Assembly: GCA_020721225.1 (NCBI GenBank)
Contig: DYNE01000008.1
Location: forward strand, 1-64,000
Source: Pelodictyon luteolum
GTDB taxonomy: Bacteria; Bacteroidota; Chlorobiia; Chlorobiales; Chlorobiaceae
Direction of reading: 5' to 3'
DNA length: 64,000 nucleotides
A program made the position numbers and the translations under genes. The notes beneath the pieces were generated by a model. That model did no database searches. It saw only the letters and a program-made list of their open reading frames with translations, and was not told where the DNA came from. Of the stretch, positions 51,075 to 60,964 are shown in pieces. Position 1 is the first letter of the stretch, and each line of letters starts with the position of its first letter.

Positions 51075-51359
51075 ATGTGTTTAGCCATACCGGGCAGAGT
51101 GATCGAAATAACCGAAGAAAACGGTTTGAAAATGGGAACGGTCGATGTTAACGGAAGCCGTACGAAGGCGTGCCTTGAATATGTGCCTGATATCGTTCCT
51201 GGTCAGTTTACGATCGTTCATGCGGGTTTTGCCCTGAAAATCATCGATGAAGAGGAGGTTGCCGAGAGCCTCAAGCTTTGGCAGGAGCTGATCGAGAGCG
51301 GAGCTTTCGAGAGGGACGACGAGCTTCCTCCTCAGGAGGATTTCATAGGGTTGCCATGA
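51075..51359 (+). CDS. hypC: Hydrogenase maturation chaperone HypC
   Basis: [32 protein letters not shown]. Confidence 0.95.
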   Translation: MCLAIPGRVIEITEENGLKMGTVDVNGSRTKACLEYVPDIVPGQFTIVHAGFALKIIDEEEVAESLKLWQELIESGAFERDDELPPQEDFIGLP

Positions 51360-52453
51360 AGTTCATAGACGAATACCGGGATCCGCAGATCGCGCTCCGT
51401 CTTGCGGATGAGATAAAGCGCAGGGCAACCAGGCGGTGGACCATCATGGAGATCTGCGGGGGGCAGACCCATTCGATCATGCGAAACGGCATCGACCAAC
51501 TGCTTGGCGATACCGTCGAGATGGTTCACGGTCCGGGATGTCCGGTTTGCGTCACGCCGCTTGAAGTTATCGATCAGGCGCATTCGATCGCATCGATGCC
51601 GGGGGTGATTTTCGCTTCGTTCGGGGATATGCTGCGGGTTCCAGGCAGTGTCAGCGATCTTTTCACGGTTCGCAGCAGGGGCGGCGACGTAAGAATTGTC
51701 TATTCGCCGCTCGAAGCGTTGCAGTTCGCGCGTGACAATCCGCAGAAAGAGGTTGTATTTCTTGCCGTGGGCTTCGAGACGACTGCGCCGGCCAATGCCA
51801 TGGCCGTTCATCAGGCGGCCCGTGAGGGAATCGACAATTTCACCGTGCTCTGCAGTCAGGCGCTGGTTCCGCCTGCAATGCGCGCGATTCTCTCGTCACA
51901 GGAGAACTGCGTGGAGGGTTTTCTTGCTGCCGGCCACGTCTGTGCGGTGACCGGTTATGAAGAGTACCGGCAGATAGCCCGGGATTTTCATGTGCCGATC
52001 GTTCCTACAGGTTTTGAGCCGGTGGATCTGCTGGCCGGAATTCTTGAAACGGTCGGATTGCTCGAAGATGGGCGAGCCGAGGTCGTCAACCGTTATGGCA
52101 GGGTGGTCTCTTCCGACGGCAATATACGGGCAAGAGAGCTTGTCTCGACCGTTTTCGAGGTCGCTGACCGTCAGTGGCGGGGTATCGGGCTTATTCCGGA
52201 GAGCGGTCTCTCTCTGCGCCGGGAGTTTTTACGCTTCGATGCAGCCCGGAAGTTCGCCGTGGTTCATATCCGCACGGAAGAGTCACCTCTGTGCAGAAGC
52301 GGTCAGGTTTTGCAGGGGAATCTGAAACCCGATGCCTGTGAGGCGTTCGGTAAGGAGTGCACCCCTTTACATCCGCTTGGCGCGACGATGGTTTCTTCCG
52401 AAGGTGCCTGTGCGGCATATTACCGTTATCATCGAAATTCCGAACTCTTATGA
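51356..52453 (+). CDS. hypD: Hydrogenase maturation protein HypD
   Basis: [38 protein letters not shown]; overlaps hypC end. Confidence 0.95.
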   Translation: MKFIDEYRDPQIALRLADEIKRRATRRWTIMEICGGQTHSIMRNGIDQLLGDTVEMVHGPGCPVCVTPLEVIDQAHSIASMPGVIFASFGDMLRVPGSVSDLFTVRSRGGDVRIVYSPLEALQFARDNPQKEVVFLAVGFETTAPANAMAVHQAAREGIDNFTVLCSQALVPPAMRAILSSQENCVEGFLAAGHVCAVTGYEEYRQIARDFHVPIVPTGFEPVDLLAGILETVGLLEDGRAEVVNRYGRVVSSDGNIRARELVSTVFEVADRQWRGIGLIPESGLSLRREFLRFDAARKFAVVHIRTEESPLCRSGQVLQGNLKPDACEAFGKECTPLHPLGATMVSSEGACAAYYRYHRNSELL

Positions 52454-53493
52454 TGCAGTCGTTCAATTGTCCTCTTCCTCTGATGCGCCACGAAACGGTT
52501 CAGATGGGTCATGGTGCGGGAGGAAAGCTTTCCCGGGAACTGATGCAGGCGGTTTTCATGCCTCATCTCGGCAACGTTTTTCTCGATATGCTCGACGATC
52601 AGGCAAAACTGTCGCTTCCGTCCGGTCATGTGGCGTTTACGACGGATACCTACGTAATAAGCCCTGTTTTTTTCCCCGGCGGAACCATCGGGTCTCTTGC
52701 CGTTAACGGAACCGTCAATGATCTTGCCGTCGGCGGAGCGAAGCCGTTATACCTCAGTGCCGGCTTTGTGCTGGAGGAGGGGTTTCCTCTGGCTGATCTT
52801 GTGCGTATCGTTGCGGATATGGCCGATGCCGCTCGTAAGGCAGGAGTGCTTATCGTGACCGGTGATACCAAGGTTGTGCAGAGAGGTTCGTGTGACGGTA
52901 TTTTTATCAATACTTCAGGTATCGGTCTGCTTCGTGACGACGTTTCGCTATCCTGCCGGAATCTGAAGCCGGGCGACCGGATACTGCTTTCCGGTACGGC
53001 AGGAGATCACGGCATGTCGATCATGACGGCAAGGGAAGCCCTGTCGTTTCAGGCGGATATAGCGAGCGACTGTGCTTCGCTGAACCGCATGATTGAATCG
53101 GTGCTCGATGCCGTTCCGCAAGTGCACGCCATGCGTGATCCTACAAGGGGAGGGGTAGCTGCGGTGCTCAATGAGCTTGCCTCGGCCTCTGCTGCAGGAA
53201 TCGAGCTTCAGGAGCATGCGGTTCCTGTCAGGGCGGAAGTGAGGGGGGCCTGTGAATTGCTTGGTATCGATCCGCTTCATGTGGCCAATGAAGGTAAAGT
53301 GGTTGTTGTTGTTCCTGAACCGTATGCGTCAACGGCGCTCGATGTGATGCGATCCTTTGACGAGGGCAGGGATGCGGCGGTAATCGGTTCGGTAACCGCC
53401 GAACATCCGGGTATGGTGGTTACGCGCACTTCGCTCGGCAGCCGCAGGATCGTTGATCTGCCTGCCGGAGAATTGCTTCCGAGAATTTGCTGA
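52453..53493 (+). CDS. hypE: Hydrogenase maturation protein HypE
   Basis: MGHGAGGKLSRELM; DPTRGGVAAVLNELA; C-terminal PRIC. Confidence 0.95.
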   Translation: MQSFNCPLPLMRHETVQMGHGAGGKLSRELMQAVFMPHLGNVFLDMLDDQAKLSLPSGHVAFTTDTYVISPVFFPGGTIGSLAVNGTVNDLAVGGAKPLYLSAGFVLEEGFPLADLVRIVADMADAARKAGVLIVTGDTKVVQRGSCDGIFINTSGIGLLRDDVSLSCRNLKPGDRILLSGTAGDHGMSIMTAREALSFQADIASDCASLNRMIESVLDAVPQVHAMRDPTRGGVAAVLNELASASAAGIELQEHAVPVRAEVRGACELLGIDPLHVANEGKVVVVVPEPYASTALDVMRSFDEGRDAAVIGSVTAEHPGMVVTRTSLGSRRIVDLPAGELLPRIC

Positions 53494-53642
53494 CTACCTT
53501 ATCGGGTCGTTGTTTTTTTTGAGTGCATGCCGCTGAAAAAAGGGGAATTATTTTGCAATCTCCCTCTGCATGGGTTATTCTTGGGTTACACATCGGATAG
53601 CCTCCAGCTATACAAATTGACATCAATAAGCGACTTGCCGTT

Positions 53643-54539
53643 ATGAAAGGTATCATTCTTGCGGGCGGTTCAGGGTCCCGGCTTTATCCTATAACGAAGG
53701 GAATATCGAAGCAGCTGCTTCCCATATACGATAAACCGATGATTTACTATCCGTTGAGCACGTTGCTGCTTGCGGGCATCAAGGATATTCTTGTGATCTC
53801 GACTCCCGAAGACCTGCCGTTGTTTTCCCGTCTGCTGGGAGACGGATCTGCCTGGGGTATACGGTTCTCTTATATTCTGCAGCCATCTCCAGACGGTCTC
53901 GCACAGGCTTTTCTGCTTGGCAGGGAGTTCATCGGCAATGACGATGTCTGCCTGATACTCGGAGATAACATTTTTTTCGGTTACGGTTTCAGCGCTATGC
54001 TCGAACGTGCGGTGCAACGTGTTCGTGAGGAGCGGATCGCCAATATTTTCGGCTATTATGTCAAAGATCCCGAGCGGTATGGAGTTGCGGAATTCGATAG
54101 TTCCGGCAAGGTGCTCTCCATCGAGGAAAAGCCTGAAATTCCGAAATCGAATTATGCGGTCGTCGGACTTTATTTTTATACGAACGACGTTGTTTCCATT
54201 GCGGAAAGCATCAGACCATCCGCACGCGGTGAGCTTGAAATCACTTCTGTAAACGAAGAGTACCTCAAGCTCGAACGTTTAAGGTTGTCGCTGCTGGGTC
54301 GGGGTTTTGCCTGGCTCGATACCGGTACCCATGATTCGTTTCAGGAAGCAGGTAATTTTATTGAAACGGTCGAGAAGCGTCAGGGATTGAAAGTCGCCTG
54401 TCCAGAGGAAATTGTCTGGCGGAAGGGGTGGATAGACGATACGCGGCTTGAAACGCTTGCCATTCCGCTTTTGAAAAGTCGGTATGGCGAATATCTTCTC
54501 CAGCTTCTGAACAATAAACAGGACGGGTTCGATATGTAA
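53643..54539 (+). CDS. rfbA: Glucose-1-phosphate thymidylyltransferase
   Basis: [41 protein letters not shown]. Confidence 0.96.
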   Translation: MKGIILAGGSGSRLYPITKGISKQLLPIYDKPMIYYPLSTLLLAGIKDILVISTPEDLPLFSRLLGDGSAWGIRFSYILQPSPDGLAQAFLLGREFIGNDDVCLILGDNIFFGYGFSAMLERAVQRVREERIANIFGYYVKDPERYGVAEFDSSGKVLSIEEKPEIPKSNYAVVGLYFYTNDVVSIAESIRPSARGELEITSVNEEYLKLERLRLSLLGRGFAWLDTGTHDSFQEAGNFIETVEKRQGLKVACPEEIVWRKGWIDDTRLETLAIPLLKSRYGEYLLQLLNNKQDGFDM

Positions 54540-54611
54540 ACTGTGCGAGGAGAGCGGGCCTGAGCTTTGTGGGTTAAAGCTGCGGCCGGCCTGTCATGTA
54601 AATATATTTTT

Positions 54612-55160
54612 ATGAAAGTAATTGCCACATCAATACCTGATGTCCTGATTTTCGAGCCGAAGATTTTCGGGGATGAGAGGGGCTATTTTCTTGAAACGTA
54701 TCGGCAGGATATTTTTGAGCAGCATGCAGGAAAAGTGAATTTTCTGCAGGACAACGAATCGAAGTCCTCTTACGGAGTGCTTCGGGGTCTGCATTTTCAG
54801 AAACCGCCGTTTACCCAGTCGAAACTGGTTCGTGCCGTTTCTGGCAGGGTGCTCGATGTAGCTGTTGATCTTCGCAGAGGGTCGCCGTGGTACGGCTCAC
54901 ATGTGGCTATAGAGCTGAGTGCGGAAAGGAAGAATATGCTGTGGATTCCCAAAGGATTTGCGCATGGTTTTGCGGTGCTTTCCGAAGAGGCCGTATTTGC
55001 CTATAAGTGCGATAACTATTATGCGCCGGATCATGATGCTGGCATTCTTTGGAATGATTCTGAGCTTGGTATAGACTGGTTGATTCCGGAAAAGGATATG
55101 AAGGTTTCTGAAAAGGACGCAAAGCAGGGTTTGTTTCGCGAGGTCGATTGTTTTGAATAA
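54612..55160 (+). CDS. rfbC: dTDP-4-dehydrorhamnose 3,5-epimerase
   Basis: FGDERGYFLETY; QDNESKSSYGVLRGLHFQ; IPKGFAHGFAVLSE. Confidence 0.95.
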   Translation: MKVIATSIPDVLIFEPKIFGDERGYFLETYRQDIFEQHAGKVNFLQDNESKSSYGVLRGLHFQKPPFTQSKLVRAVSGRVLDVAVDLRRGSPWYGSHVAIELSAERKNMLWIPKGFAHGFAVLSEEAVFAYKCDNYYAPDHDAGILWNDSELGIDWLIPEKDMKVSEKDAKQGLFREVDCFE

Positions 55161-55237
55161 GCAGTGTTCCACAGAGAGTTCCGACTGCCTGCGGGAGGTA
55201 TCTGCACTTTTCAACAAATTTTGAAGGGTTTGCTCAG

Positions 55238-56089
55238 ATGAAGATTCTTGTGACCGGCAGCAGGGGGCAACTCGGTACGGCTATTCAAGAGCTGTCGTTC
55301 CGGTATCCGGAGTGGCTGTTTTCTTTTCTCGATTTGCCTGAACTTGACATTACCGATGCCGATCAGGTGGCGGAGGCAATGCGCGGGTGCGATGCCGTCG
55401 TCAATTGTGCGGCCTATACGGCGGTGGATAAAGCTGAAAGCGAAGCGGACGCAGCATACCGCGTAAACCGTGACGGAGCGGGAGTTCTTGCCGTATGTGC
55501 GAAAGCCTGCGGTGCTTTGCTTGTGCATATTTCGACCGATTATGTTTTTGACGGCGGCTCATGTCGGCCGTACAGGGAGTCCGATACGCCTGCTCCCCTT
55601 GGCGTATACGGACATTCAAAACTTGAAGGCGAACGGCTGATAGGGAAGATCGCTCCATCGTACCTGATCGTGCGGACTTCATGGCTGTATTCCCTCTATG
55701 GGCAGAATTTTCTGAAGACCATGCTGCGTCTCGGTGCTGAGCGGGAACAGCTCGACGTTGTGTTTGACCAGGTTGGAACGCCGACCTGTGCGGACGATCT
55801 GGCCGCAGCCCTTCTTGCGATGCTTGCGAAGGCGGAACCGGGAAGACTGTATGCGGGAGTGTATCACTACTCGAACGAAGGGGTCTGCTCCTGGTACGAT
55901 TTCGCAACCGCCATCATGCGGCTGAAAAAGTTTCCATGCAAGGTTCGCCCCATCGAAAGCAGCGGTTATCCGACCCCGGCCCCCCGGCCGGCTTACAGTG
56001 TATTCAACAAGGGTGCGATCAAAACCGACTGGGGACTCGATATTCCCCACTGGTACGACACTCTTGCCGACCAGTTGATAACCCATTAA
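55238..56089 (+). CDS. rfbD: dTDP-4-dehydrorhamnose reductase
   Basis: MKILVTGSRGQLGTAI; NCAAYTAVDKAE; HISTDYVFDG. Confidence 0.95.
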   Translation: MKILVTGSRGQLGTAIQELSFRYPEWLFSFLDLPELDITDADQVAEAMRGCDAVVNCAAYTAVDKAESEADAAYRVNRDGAGVLAVCAKACGALLVHISTDYVFDGGSCRPYRESDTPAPLGVYGHSKLEGERLIGKIAPSYLIVRTSWLYSLYGQNFLKTMLRLGAEREQLDVVFDQVGTPTCADDLAAALLAMLAKAEPGRLYAGVYHYSNEGVCSWYDFATAIMRLKKFPCKVRPIESSGYPTPAPRPAYSVFNKGAIKTDWGLDIPHWYDTLADQLITH

Positions 56090-56124
56090 GCCAACCAGCC
56101 ATCAAGCTAACCAGCAAAACAACC

Positions 56125-57183
56125 ATGCATATACTGATCACGGGCGGAGCCGGATTTATTGGATCTCATGTAGTCCGGCATTTTTTGAGAACCTATCCTG
56201 ACTACACGGTCACCAATCTCGACAGTCTGACCTATGCCGGTAATCTTGCAAATCTCCGGGATGTCGAACACCAGCCGAACTATCGTTTCGTTAAAGGCGA
56301 TATTACCGATGCTCCCTTTCTTGAGGGGCTTTTCGAAGAGCACCTGTTTGACGGGGTGATCCATCTGGCGGCGGAGTCGCATGTGGACCGCTCGATAGCC
56401 AGTCCGGTTGAGTTTGTGATGGCCAATGTGCTTGGAACGGTGAATCTGCTCAATGCAGCTCGCCGCTGTTGGGCAGGAGGCTACGAGGGAAAGCGCTTTT
56501 ATCATATTTCGACCGATGAAGTTTACGGTTCGCTTGGCAGCGAAGGGATATTTACCGAAGAGAGCGCTTATGATCCGCACAGTCCGTATTCGGCATCGAA
56601 AGCGTCGTCGGATCATTTTGTCAGGGCCTGGCATGATACGTACGGACTGCCAGTAGTGATCAGCAATTGCTCGAACAACTACGGTTCATACCAGTTTCCC
56701 GAGAAACTGATTCCGCTTTTTATCAACAACATCCGCATGAAAAAGCCCTTACCGGTATATGGAAAGGGTGAAAATGTGCGCGACTGGTTGTGGGTGGTCG
56801 ACCACGCTTCAGCTATCGACGTGATCTTTCATGAGGGCGTTGATGGCGAAACATATAATATCGGAGGACACAACGAGTGGAAGAACATCGATCTGATTCT
56901 CCTGTTGTGCAGGATCATGGATGAAAAACTCGGAAGGGAATCGGGCGAGTCGGCAGAGCTGATAACCTATGTGACGGATCGTGCAGGACACGATCTGCGT
57001 TATGCAATCGATTCTTCGAAACTGCAGCGTGAGCTCGGATGGCAACCCTCCATCCGTTTTGAGGAGGGGCTGGAGAAAACCGTTGCCTGGTATCTCGATA
57101 ATCAGGGGTGGCTCGATCAGGTCACTTCCGGAGATTACCGTGATTATTACGACAAAATGTATGTTGCATCTTCAGGAGTCTGA
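56125..57183 (+). CDS. rfbB: dTDP-glucose 4,6-dehydratase
   Basis: MHILITGGAGFIGSHVVRHF; HLAAESHVDRSI; FYHISTDEVYGSL. Confidence 0.96.
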   Translation: MHILITGGAGFIGSHVVRHFLRTYPDYTVTNLDSLTYAGNLANLRDVEHQPNYRFVKGDITDAPFLEGLFEEHLFDGVIHLAAESHVDRSIASPVEFVMANVLGTVNLLNAARRCWAGGYEGKRFYHISTDEVYGSLGSEGIFTEESAYDPHSPYSASKASSDHFVRAWHDTYGLPVVISNCSNNYGSYQFPEKLIPLFINNIRMKKPLPVYGKGENVRDWLWVVDHASAIDVIFHEGVDGETYNIGGHNEWKNIDLILLLCRIMDEKLGRESGESAELITYVTDRAGHDLRYAIDSSKLQRELGWQPSIRFEEGLEKTVAWYLDNQGWLDQVTSGDYRDYYDKMYVASSGV

Positions 57184-57300
57184 GGCATGGAAAATATCGT
57201 TTTCCAATCGTTATATTTTACAGGTGTTTACGATTAAACGCCGAACAGCGTTGTTTGCCGGCAGCGATGCCGTCTTGTATTGATAGCTGAATAACAGTTC

Positions 57301-57443
57301 AGGGTACCTCTATATATATTGTCGTGAGAAGCACGAGTGCAAGGCGGACGGAGTCCCTAAAGCTATCGAAATGAGGATTTCGATACCGACTTGTCGGGAC
57401 AACGCAACAATAGAGCTTCGGAACAAATATATAGTGGTACCCT
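57301..57443. repeat. Inverted-repeat-bounded, hairpin-rich segment (structured RNA or MITE-like)
   Basis: AGGGTACCTCTATATATATTG (57301-57321) versus reverse complement of CAAATATATAGTGGTACCCT (57424-57443); internal hairpins TATCGAAAT-GAGG-ATTTCGATA and CCGAC-TT-GTCGG. Confidence 0.75.
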
Positions 57444-57464
57444 TCATTCATGGAGGTATATAAC

Positions 57465-57908
57465 ATGGACATGCAAAAAGATATTGCTTACCGGTTTCTG
57501 CTTGCCGAGGGCTTTCTCGATGAGGCTGAAAAAGATCTGAGCCTGAAGCGCTGGCGCGCATGTGTTTACGGTTCTATTCTGTGTATAGAAAACTGCGGCG
57601 TAGCCGTGCTTATGCTGTTCGGGGTTTCCCGCACAACCCATCATCCTGAAAAGCATCTGCCCCAGCTTCTTGCCGAGGGTACGATTTCAGATGAGGTCGC
57701 CGCTCTCATCAGGGAGCTGCTGCCGGAACTGGAACAGCATGATTCACATGAAAAGATGCTTGCCAAGTACGGGCGGGAGACGGCATATATGTCTCCCTGG
57801 GATATTTTTTCGGAACAGGAAGCGATGATCGCCTTGAACGGCGCATCAAAAAGTGTCGCCGTAAGCCTGAAACTCAGGAGTTTGCTTGAAATCGCTCCTG
57901 CAGGATGA
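57465..57908 (+). CDS. HEPN-domain protein
   Basis: FLLAEGFLDEAEKDLSLKRWRACVYGSILCIENCGVAVLMLFGVSRTTHHPEKHL; strong SD GGAGG upstream. Confidence 0.75.
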   Translation: MDMQKDIAYRFLLAEGFLDEAEKDLSLKRWRACVYGSILCIENCGVAVLMLFGVSRTTHHPEKHLPQLLAEGTISDEVAALIRELLPELEQHDSHEKMLAKYGRETAYMSPWDIFSEQEAMIALNGASKSVAVSLKLRSLLEIAPAG

Positions 57909-57949
57909 TGTGCCTTTCAGTCAATAGGTAACCAATATCGGATTCTACT

Positions 57950-58969
57950 ATGCGTATTCTTGTTATCGGAGGTGCGGGCTATATCGGCAGTCATGTTGTA
58001 AAGGCTTTTCTTGAAAGTGGTTATCAGGTAACGGTTTTCGATAATCTTTCAACCGGAACACGAGAGAACCTGTTTGATGAGGCGGCGTTCGTTCATGGAG
58101 ATATCATGCGACCCGAACAGCTTGCCGGAGTTATGTCGGCGGAGTTTGATGGATGCGTGCATCTTGCTGCCCTGAAAGCCGCGGGTCAGTCAATGCTCTA
58201 TCCTGAACAGTACACCCAGGCAAATCTGGTCGGTACTATCAACATTCTTAATGCCGCTGCAGCAGTTTCTCTCAAAGCGCTGATTTTTTCATCCTCTGCA
58301 GCGGTTTTCGGGAACCCCGTCTATCTTCCGATCGATGAAGAGCATCCGAAGGAACCCGAGAATTTTTATGGTTTTACGAAACTTGAAATTGAGCGCCTTC
58401 TGGCCTGGTATGATAGGCTCAAAGGTCTCAGATATGCAGCGATCCGCTACTTTAATGCTGCCGGATATGATGTGGACGGACGCATCAGGGGTCTTGAGAG
58501 AAATCCTGAAAATCTCTTGCCGGTTGTCATGGAGGTTGCAGTAGGGCTTCGTGAGCAGCTTTCGATTTTCGGTAACGATTATCCTACACGGGATGGTTCG
58601 TGTATCAGGGATTATGTCCATGTCAGCGATCTTGCCGATGCCCATGTCCGGGCATTCGATTATATCGTCAGTCATGAAAAAAGTCTTGCCGTCAATCTCG
58701 GCAGTGAATCTGGCATCAGTGTGCTTGAAATGGTCGATCGCGCCCGTCTGATAACAGGAATGCCGATTCCGGCAGTCGTTACCGGGCGGCGTGCGGGGGA
58801 TCCTTCGGAGCTTGTGGCTTCTTCCGCAAAAGCGCGGGAACTACTGCGCTGGGAGCCTGGATACAGCGATATCGATACGCTGATCGCTTCGACCTGGGAG
58901 GTTTACCGGAACAGATATCTGCAGAGTTGTTCACGGAGCGGAGAGAAAGGTCCAGTAGGTATTTTATAA
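57950..58969 (+). CDS. galE: UDP-glucose 4-epimerase
   Basis: MRILVIGGAGYIGSHVVKAFLESGY; VFDNLSTG; AIRYFNAAGYD; RDGSCIRDYVHVSDLADAH. Confidence 0.94.
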   Translation: MRILVIGGAGYIGSHVVKAFLESGYQVTVFDNLSTGTRENLFDEAAFVHGDIMRPEQLAGVMSAEFDGCVHLAALKAAGQSMLYPEQYTQANLVGTINILNAAAAVSLKALIFSSSAAVFGNPVYLPIDEEHPKEPENFYGFTKLEIERLLAWYDRLKGLRYAAIRYFNAAGYDVDGRIRGLERNPENLLPVVMEVAVGLREQLSIFGNDYPTRDGSCIRDYVHVSDLADAHVRAFDYIVSHEKSLAVNLGSESGISVLEMVDRARLITGMPIPAVVTGRRAGDPSELVASSAKARELLRWEPGYSDIDTLIASTWEVYRNRYLQSCSRSGEKGPVGIL

Positions 58970-58988
58970 CCATATCATTTTCCCTCAG

Positions 58989-60443
58989 ATGATTTTACCG
59001 GTAATTTTAAGCGGAGGCTCAGGTACCCGCCTCTGGCCGCTTTCACGCGCGCTCTATCCAAAACAGCTTTTGCCGCTGGTGAGCGAACGCACCATGCTTC
59101 AGGAAACCGTCCTGCGGCTCGATACGCTCGACGATCTCGGGCCAGTTTGCTGTATCTGCAACGAGCAGCACCGTTTTCTCGTGGCAGAACAGATGCACGA
59201 AGTCTGCAAATCCACAGGGGGCATCATTCTCGAGCCAATGGGGCGGAATACCGCTCCGGCTGCTGCAGTGGCGGCCATACATGCGCTTTCTCGTTTTGAT
59301 AATCCGCTTTTGCTCATTCTTCCCGCCGATCATGTAATCCGGGATGAAGCGGCCTTCGCCAGAGCGGTTGCTGTCGGTACTGAGTCGGCAGTTTCGGGGG
59401 CGCTCGTGACTTTCGGTATCGTACCGACAGGTCCGGAGACTGGTTATGGTTATATCAGGGCGCAGAAGGAGGGTTTGGTAAGAGAGCCTTGTTATCCGGT
59501 TATCGAGTTCGTCGAGAAGCCCGATCTCGTACATGCAGAACAGTATGTCCGGTCAGGGGCTTATTTCTGGAACAGCGGTATGTTTCTGTTCAGGGCGGAG
59601 CGTTACCTCGAAGAGCTCGATCGCACAAATCCGGCAATGCTTGCATTATGTCGGGAGGCTTATGAGAAGGCATCCTCCGACCTTGATTTTCTCAGGCTCG
59701 ACCGGGATGCTTTCGGCGCCTGTCCCGGTGATTCAATCGATTATGCGGTAATGGAAAAAACTTCCCATGCCGTTGTCGTACCGCTTGATGCCGGCTGGAA
59801 CGATGTTGGTGCATGGTCGGCTCTCTGGGAACTGCAGGAGCATGACGATGCCGCAAACGTGGTTAAAGGTGATGTGCTGCTTCACGATGTACGGAACAGT
59901 TATATTCATGCTGCAAGCCGCCTCGTTGCTGTTGTCGGTCTTGATGACCAGATTGTTGTCGAGACGCCCGATGCGGTGCTCGTGGCTTCACGCGACAGGG
60001 TACAGGATGTTAAGGTTATTGTAAGGCAGTTGACCGAATCGGGAAGAGGCGAGGCGGAGAATCATCGAAGGGTGTATCGTCCCTGGGGTTCGTACGAGAC
60101 GGTCGATCTGGCCGACCGTTTTCAGGTTAAGCGGATCGTCGTGAAACCAGGAGCAGCGCTTTCCCTTCAGAAGCATTACCATAGGGCGGAACACTGGATC
60201 GTCGTGAAAGGCACCGCACTCATAACGGTTGGAGAACGGGAAATTACCCTTGGTGAGGATCAGTCCACCTATATTCCTCTCGGTACCATCCACCGACTTG
60301 AAAATCCGGGAAAAATTCCGCTTGAACTGATCGAGGTGCAGACCGGAAGCTATCTTGGAGAAGACGATATTGTCCGAGTTGAAGACCGGTATGGCAGAAG
60401 TGCCAAAGAAGATGGTTCGGGGTTGCCCGGTAAAGTGTTGTGA
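58989..60443 (+). CDS. manC: Mannose-1-phosphate guanylyltransferase / mannose-6-phosphate isomerase
   Basis: PVILSGGSGTRLWPLSRALYPKQ; EPMGRNTAPAAA; C-terminal cupin RPWGSYETVD...GAALSLQKHYHRAEHWIVV. Confidence 0.95.
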   Translation: MILPVILSGGSGTRLWPLSRALYPKQLLPLVSERTMLQETVLRLDTLDDLGPVCCICNEQHRFLVAEQMHEVCKSTGGIILEPMGRNTAPAAAVAAIHALSRFDNPLLLILPADHVIRDEAAFARAVAVGTESAVSGALVTFGIVPTGPETGYGYIRAQKEGLVREPCYPVIEFVEKPDLVHAEQYVRSGAYFWNSGMFLFRAERYLEELDRTNPAMLALCREAYEKASSDLDFLRLDRDAFGACPGDSIDYAVMEKTSHAVVVPLDAGWNDVGAWSALWELQEHDDAANVVKGDVLLHDVRNSYIHAASRLVAVVGLDDQIVVETPDAVLVASRDRVQDVKVIVRQLTESGRGEAENHRRVYRPWGSYETVDLADRFQVKRIVVKPGAALSLQKHYHRAEHWIVVKGTALITVGEREITLGEDQSTYIPLGTIHRLENPGKIPLELIEVQTGSYLGEDDIVRVEDRYGRSAKEDGSGLPGKVL

Positions 60444-60581
60444 ACGAATGTTCTCATGTCCCGTTCATTTATCGGATTTTGAACACGGATAAACCCGTTG
60501 TCCCGCTTTGATAGCTTGATGAAATATATTACATTGAAAACAGTATCCAGAAATAACGCGATAATTTAAACCGAATGTACC

Positions 60582-60797
60582 ATGGCTGAAGAAATGAAAA
60601 AGTCCGGTCAGGGCCAGCAAAGCGGCGGTGATGTGGTAAAAGGCGATTTTTCAACCATACTTGTCGGTGTGGGCACTCTTCTCGATAATACCATCACTCC
60701 GATAAGCAAGATGGTTGCTCAGGCTCTTGACTCCCTGACTGTTGTTGCAAAACAGATTCTTGAGGGAGTAAGCTCCTCGCTTGGTGATAAAAAGTGA
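60582..60797 (+). CDS. Chlorosome envelope protein, CsmB/CsmF-like
   Basis: Small (71 aa) protein with ...AKQILEGVSSSLGDKK tail resembling CsmB; recalled similarity only. Confidence 0.55.
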   Translation: MAEEMKKSGQGQQSGGDVVKGDFSTILVGVGTLLDNTITPISKMVAQALDSLTVVAKQILEGVSSSLGDKK

Positions 60798-60854
60798 CGG
60801 ATTGATCTTCAGCCACAGTTGTTGTTTTTCTTTTTTTTAGTCACATAGCGGTAT

Positions 60855-60900
60855 AACAGGCAGGTTTTTCCTTTTACAGAAAAGCCTGCCTGTTCTGTTT
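60855..60900 (+). terminator. Terminator downstream of the CsmB-like gene
   Basis: AACAGGCAGG...CCTGCCTGTT then CTGTTTTT. Confidence 0.82.
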
Positions 60901-60964
60901 TTACTCCCGTTTCTTGTATATTATGTGTTTTCCTGTTTTTGACCCTATGTTTCGCTTATAAATT

